From Desulfosporosinus sp. Sb-LF (GTDB taxonomy: Bacteria; Bacillota; Desulfitobacteriia; Desulfitobacteriales; Desulfitobacteriaceae), in NCBI RefSeq assembly GCF_004766055.1, contig NZ_SPQR01000011.1:45145-109144 (forward strand): a DNA stretch of 64,000 nucleotides, given 5' to 3'. A program made the position numbers and the translations under genes. The first letter of the stretch is position 1. Every line of letters begins with the position of its first letter. Below, one piece after another: positions 60,679 to 64,000 of this stretch. The notes beneath the pieces were generated by a model. That model did no database searches and had not been told where the DNA came from. It saw only the letters and a program-made list of their open reading frames with translations.

Positions 60679-62595
60679 TTATTTATACCCTTCCTCTTTA
60701 AAGTAATTTTTGCGAATGATTAGGTCTGCTATATCTATCCCGAGGACGTTACTTTGTAGTTTTTCATTGGACGCAGCTTCTCCAACATACTGCTTGTTAG
60801 CTAAAACCGCGAAATCTTTATTCGTGTTTAACAAATTTCGCCCGAGCACGGTCTTTTTATACTTATCCTCGCTTACACCCATTAGGTAGGCCACCGTCGG
60901 CATTGTGTCAACTTGTCCGCCTGTTATCCCAATCTCGCGACCGTTCATTCCCTTATGATAGATAATAAGAGGAATTCGTTTAGTGTCATCGAGCCACCAG
61001 TTCTCATGGGGCTGAACTTGTTTTACTTCATCATTATAGTATTTGTGCACTCCAGTATGATCTCCATAAATAACAACCACTGAATTATCTAAAACCCCGC
61101 TTTTATCAAGAGTACCTAAAAAATTGCCAATCTGTTCATCTGTGTAGTTAACACTTTGGAAGTATCCACCCAATTTCGTCTTATTCAGCTCTTCGCTGAG
61201 AGCAAGCTTCCTATATTGATCGGGCAGGTCAAACGGGTTGTGGCTTGTCAAAGTAACCATAAAATTATAGAAAGGTTGCTTTTCACTGGCAATAATCGGT
61301 GCTATTTGCTTAAAATAGCTGCCATCGCTGATACCCAAACCGATTTGTTCATCTGTCTTGAAATGAGTCACATCCATCGTTTTTTCGAACCCTATGGAAG
61401 TTAGGGCTGGCATCCAGTTCCAATATGACCCTTTATCCGGATGAATGGCTAAAGTCCCATACCCCTTTTCCTTTAAAAGCTTTGGCAACGAATTGTAAAT
61501 ATTGTAGGGAAATCGAAAGAAAGTAGCACCTGTCCTAATAGGATAAACCGATGTGTTAGTCATTAAATCCGCATCCGCACTGGTGCCATTATTTACTTGT
61601 TCATAAAAATTCGAAAAATAAAGACTGTTCGGCAATAGCTTATTAAGGTTAGGGGTAACTTCCTGGCCGTTTACCTTTTGGTTTAAGACAAAATTCTCAA
61701 GTGACTCCACTTGGATCATGATAAGATTTTGTCCCTTAAAAAGACCGCTAAACTGATTAGGTGGTAGATTCTCTTGCTTCTGCGCAAACCAGCTCTTAAT
61801 TTCTTGGTTTTCTGCCGGAGTTAGTTTCTTGATTTTACTATCTTCGTAATAGTTATAAAGATCATAGCTATGGTACCCCAGCGGTGAAAGGTTCGACATC
61901 GTCTGATTCGGTGACCACGCAACTCGAAACAACATATCTTGACCTTTCCCTTTAAGATCTAACTCGACGTGCTGAATGTAAATATATGAGATTGAAAGTG
62001 CTAAAAGAACGAGCAAAGCAAATACGTTCCGCTTAGCTGAACCGTGAAACTTCTTAAACTTAAGCCCGATTCCTACTAAGATTACTAGGTCAATGAAGAA
62101 CAAGAAATCGATGGGTCGCAGCATTGACATAATACTACTAGAAAGATTATCGAGGTTGGTTGTTTGACTCATTAAATAAGGGGAAATAAAACTGCTGAAA
62201 CCACGATAATACATCAAGTCTGCCAAAATGAGTAACGAAACGAATAAATTACCAGAAACAAGAAACCAATACCGGGTTCTGCCCTTAAACAGGAAGGAAA
62301 AACTCAGAATTATAACGATAAAAGAGACATAAACGAGCATTGAAGGTGGGGCGCTGAAACTATAAAAGGCCTTAAGAAAACTAAATCGAGTAGCGTTATC
62401 ATTATTAATTAGACCGATGAAAAGTATAGACTTAGTCAGGAGTGCCAGAGTTGTGAAGAAAAATACAAATGCATCTCTAGTTAAAAATTTCCCCGTGATC
62501 AAAAGACTTCTCAAACCTGCATTTTGATACCCTGTGGCATGGGTGGATCCTAATTTCGCATTGTCATAGCCCAAATTATCATCTATACCAGTCAA
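60679..62595 (-). CDS. LTA synthase-family sulfatase-fold phosphoglycerol transferase
   Basis: The 638-residue protein has about five N-terminal membrane helices (~45-230) and an extracellular sulfatase-type catalytic domain. QNLIMIQVESLENF is the metal-binding start, NNGTSADADLMTNTSVYP contains the catalytic threonine, and VVIYGDHTGVHKYY holds the D-H metal ligands. It polymerises or transfers glycerol phosphate from phosphatidylglycerol in teichoic-acid synthesis. The start is TTG 62595, about 12 nt after AGAGG, so the first residues are uncertain; the first ~30 residues are polar and the ATG choices lie further in. Confidence 0.88.
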   Translation of the reverse strand: MTGIDDNLGYDNAKLGSTHATGYQNAGLRSLLITGKFLTRDAFVFFFTTLALLTKSILFIGLINNDNATRFSFLKAFYSFSAPPSMLVYVSFIVIILSFSFLFKGRTRYWFLVSGNLFVSLLILADLMYYRGFSSFISPYLMSQTTNLDNLSSSIMSMLRPIDFLFFIDLVILVGIGLKFKKFHGSAKRNVFALLVLLALSISYIYIQHVELDLKGKGQDMLFRVAWSPNQTMSNLSPLGYHSYDLYNYYEDSKIKKLTPAENQEIKSWFAQKQENLPPNQFSGLFKGQNLIMIQVESLENFVLNQKVNGQEVTPNLNKLLPNSLYFSNFYEQVNNGTSADADLMTNTSVYPIRTGATFFRFPYNIYNSLPKLLKEKGYGTLAIHPDKGSYWNWMPALTSIGFEKTMDVTHFKTDEQIGLGISDGSYFKQIAPIIASEKQPFYNFMVTLTSHNPFDLPDQYRKLALSEELNKTKLGGYFQSVNYTDEQIGNFLGTLDKSGVLDNSVVVIYGDHTGVHKYYNDEVKQVQPHENWWLDDTKRIPLIIYHKGMNGREIGITGGQVDTMPTVAYLMGVSEDKYKKTVLGRNLLNTNKDFAVLANKQYVGEAASNEKLQSNVLGIDIADLIIRKNYFKEEGYK

Positions 62596-62721
62596 AGATT
62601 CACCATTCCTCTACACAAAAAATATGTCCGACTCTACTTCATTCGACAAATATTCCTATTTTCCTTCTGTAAAAAATTTCTTCCAAATGTCTCTCTAAAA
62701 CATTTCTTGGTTTTCAACAAC

Positions 62722-62769
62722 AACAAACAAAGATACTATCTCAGAAATGAAATAGTATCTTTGTTTGTT
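62722..62769. terminator. Perfect 18-bp hairpin
   Basis: AACAAACAAAGATACTAT pairs with its complement around a 12-nt loop. It marks a transcript end upstream of the LTA synthase gene; the transcript it serves is not evident. Confidence 0.65.
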
Positions 62770-62854
62770 ACCTGGCATTGACCTACGGGTTGAAAAGCAA
62801 AGACCTGTTAACATCATTCAGCGACTTTAAAGTTGTATATCGGACTTATTGTAT

Positions 62855-62945
62855 CTGCAATTTCTGCTGTATCACAGATTCCAAAATCCAATGTCAAGCT
62901 GCAGTAAAGCTCCATGGGGTCTTTCTGTCCCTGTCTGTAGGATCA
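62855..62945 (-). pseudogene. Fragment resembling 23S rRNA domain V entry
   Basis: The minus strand reads TACAGACAGGGACAGAAAGA then CCCCATGGAGCTTTACTGCAG, then CTTGACATTGGATTTTGG. This matches the universally conserved 23S segment (GGACGGAAAGACCCC... GGAGCTTTACTG) with few changes. No neighbouring rRNA sequence is recognisable, so it is an isolated, decaying piece. Confidence 0.6.
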
Positions 62946-63002
62946 AAAGCTATCACTAAGGCTAGATATTCTTACATCGCTATGGGTTTATTGGCATGAA
63001 AA

Positions 63003-63050
63003 AAGAAATAAGAAACCGTTAGGATTCTGATAGTTTTCTTATTTCTGATA
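63003..63050. repeat. Hairpin
   Basis: AGAAATAAGAAA-C and G-TTTTCTTATTTCT pair around an ~18-nt loop, close to the 23S-like fragment. The stretch 63051-63700 otherwise shows no gene; a weak hairpin near 63627-63664 (AAATAG...CTATTT) is the only structure seen. Confidence 0.5.
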
Positions 63051-63714
63051 CAATCGATAAGCTACTAGAACCGCTTACGATGGCTAATAAAGCAGATGGA
63101 TTTTTTTGATTTCTTTTTTGACTTCTTTTTGCAGCCCGCAATAATTAATGAAGCTGACGCTTTTTGTATTTCTTTTCATGTAGTGAATTTCTCCTCTCTA
63201 TATTTGGGTCTTCTCTGTCTCCAGAGAATGGACTATCTTATTCAGATTCAGACGTCTCCTAGTCGTCCTTACCTCCTTAAATTGTCTTATCACTAAATCA
63301 TTTAGTTCCAAATATTCATCCAATACGATTCTAAAACCCTAGCTGCATCTTTTCCTCCCTACAATAACTGATAATAATCCAGCACTTTAAAACAAAAGGC
63401 ATTCTTTCGATTTAAATCTTCTTACCATTTATTTACTTCAACTTACATATTTCCTGATTTATTATAAGATCGTTCCAGTATTTGTACACTCGTATAAACT
63501 ACAGGTTAAATAAATAAATTTCCAGGTAGTTCGTACAGGTTAAAAAATATCGAGATGTATGATTCATTAAATAATAAGATGTGTCTCCCAAATATTCCTC
63601 GCTATCCTTGGGTGGTAAGTGTGAAATAGCCCCCACCTTCAAACAAAGTGAGGACTATTTTGCGCTTAGGTTTATAATCTAGTGTAGGATACATGAGTCG
63701 TTAAATAGCATGTC

Positions 63715-63850
63715 CAAGAACGGTAGAGACTTTGTTTCAAACACTGAACCATCCTTTACCAACGCAACGATCTATTTGCCTTTGAAACATCCTATTGAGC
63801 CGCAAGCCGACTTTGGTGAAGCCAATATTATTGAAAAAGGATAACCGAGT
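63715..63850 (+). pseudogene. Remnant of an IS21-family transposase (IstA)
   Basis: The plus strand encodes TIYLPLKHPIEPQADFGEANIIEKG then a stop; P-x-x-x-x-Q-x-D-F-G-E-A is the DDE-domain start of IstA transposases. Following codons (NESLTPAVWIEGVE) are also broken. Fragment only. Confidence 0.65.
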
Positions 63851-64000
63851 ACTATCTGACTCTTAACTGGACTGAACGAATCTTTGACCCCAGCCGTGTG
63901 GATCGAAGGGGTGGAACCTCGACCCCATAGACGTTTAAATGCTTGAAAATCGTTCGTTCTAACACAAAAAGACTACCTCGTTAGAGATAGTCCTTTTGCT

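Overview
The window looks like a chromosomal segment of a spore-forming, anaerobic Firmicute of the Desulfosporosinus/Desulfitobacterium type. This is inferred from gene content: a split pyrrolysyl-tRNA synthetase in the bacterial order pylSc-B-C-D-Sn, MttB-family and UroD-family corrinoid methyltransferases, cytochrome bd with cydDC, an LTA synthase and a Gram-positive style TPP riboswitch. Almost every gene lies on the minus strand.

Region 1 (1-21 kb) is ordinary metabolism. It starts with the end of an SbcC/SbcD-like pair and an MFS transporter. Next is a sugar or polyol operon (SorC regulator, Zn dehydrogenase, FGGY kinase, rbsA/C/B-like ABC importer, deoC), then a DHA2 efflux pump behind a promoter with two operators, a metallo-beta-lactamase fold protein, and a large non-coding tandem repeat (14.49-14.96 kb). 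A GDSL esterase, an SDR and a thiamin operon (thiD-cytX-thiM-thiE) under a TPP riboswitch complete it.

Region 2 (22-45 kb) is a pyrrolysine and methylamine/betaine block. It contains pylT-pylSc-pylB-pylC-pylD-pylSn, a second tRNA-Pyl gene next to a decayed pylSc copy, and a trimethylamine-type methyltransferase (mttB) interrupted by an in-frame UAG. It also has its corrinoid partner, two MttB homologues without pyrrolysine, a second corrinoid protein, a methyl-THF methyltransferase, a MetH-activation-like protein, a BCCT and an MFS transporter, an amidohydrolase and a sigma-54 activator. Three places share one control layout: a 17-bp-arm inverted repeat lying 180 bp upstream of a sigma-54 -24/-12 promoter. 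Behind two of these promoters mttB has decayed and a transporter gene follows. The block is flanked by a decayed rmuC fragment (22.1 kb) and intact rmuC (45.2 kb) in the same orientation.

Region 3 (45-64 kb) holds rmuC, cydABDC and a seven-gene corrinoid operon (60.4 to 53.0 kb): corrinoid protein, three UroD-family methyltransferases, an ASKHA corrinoid activator with ferredoxin domain, a CobW GTPase and an ArsP_2-like permease with a cysteine-rich loop. The substrate of this operon is unknown; I consider it the best candidate for an undescribed system. The last 1.4 kb, beyond an LTA synthase, is gene-poor and holds hairpins, a 23S rRNA-like fragment and an IS21 transposase remnant.
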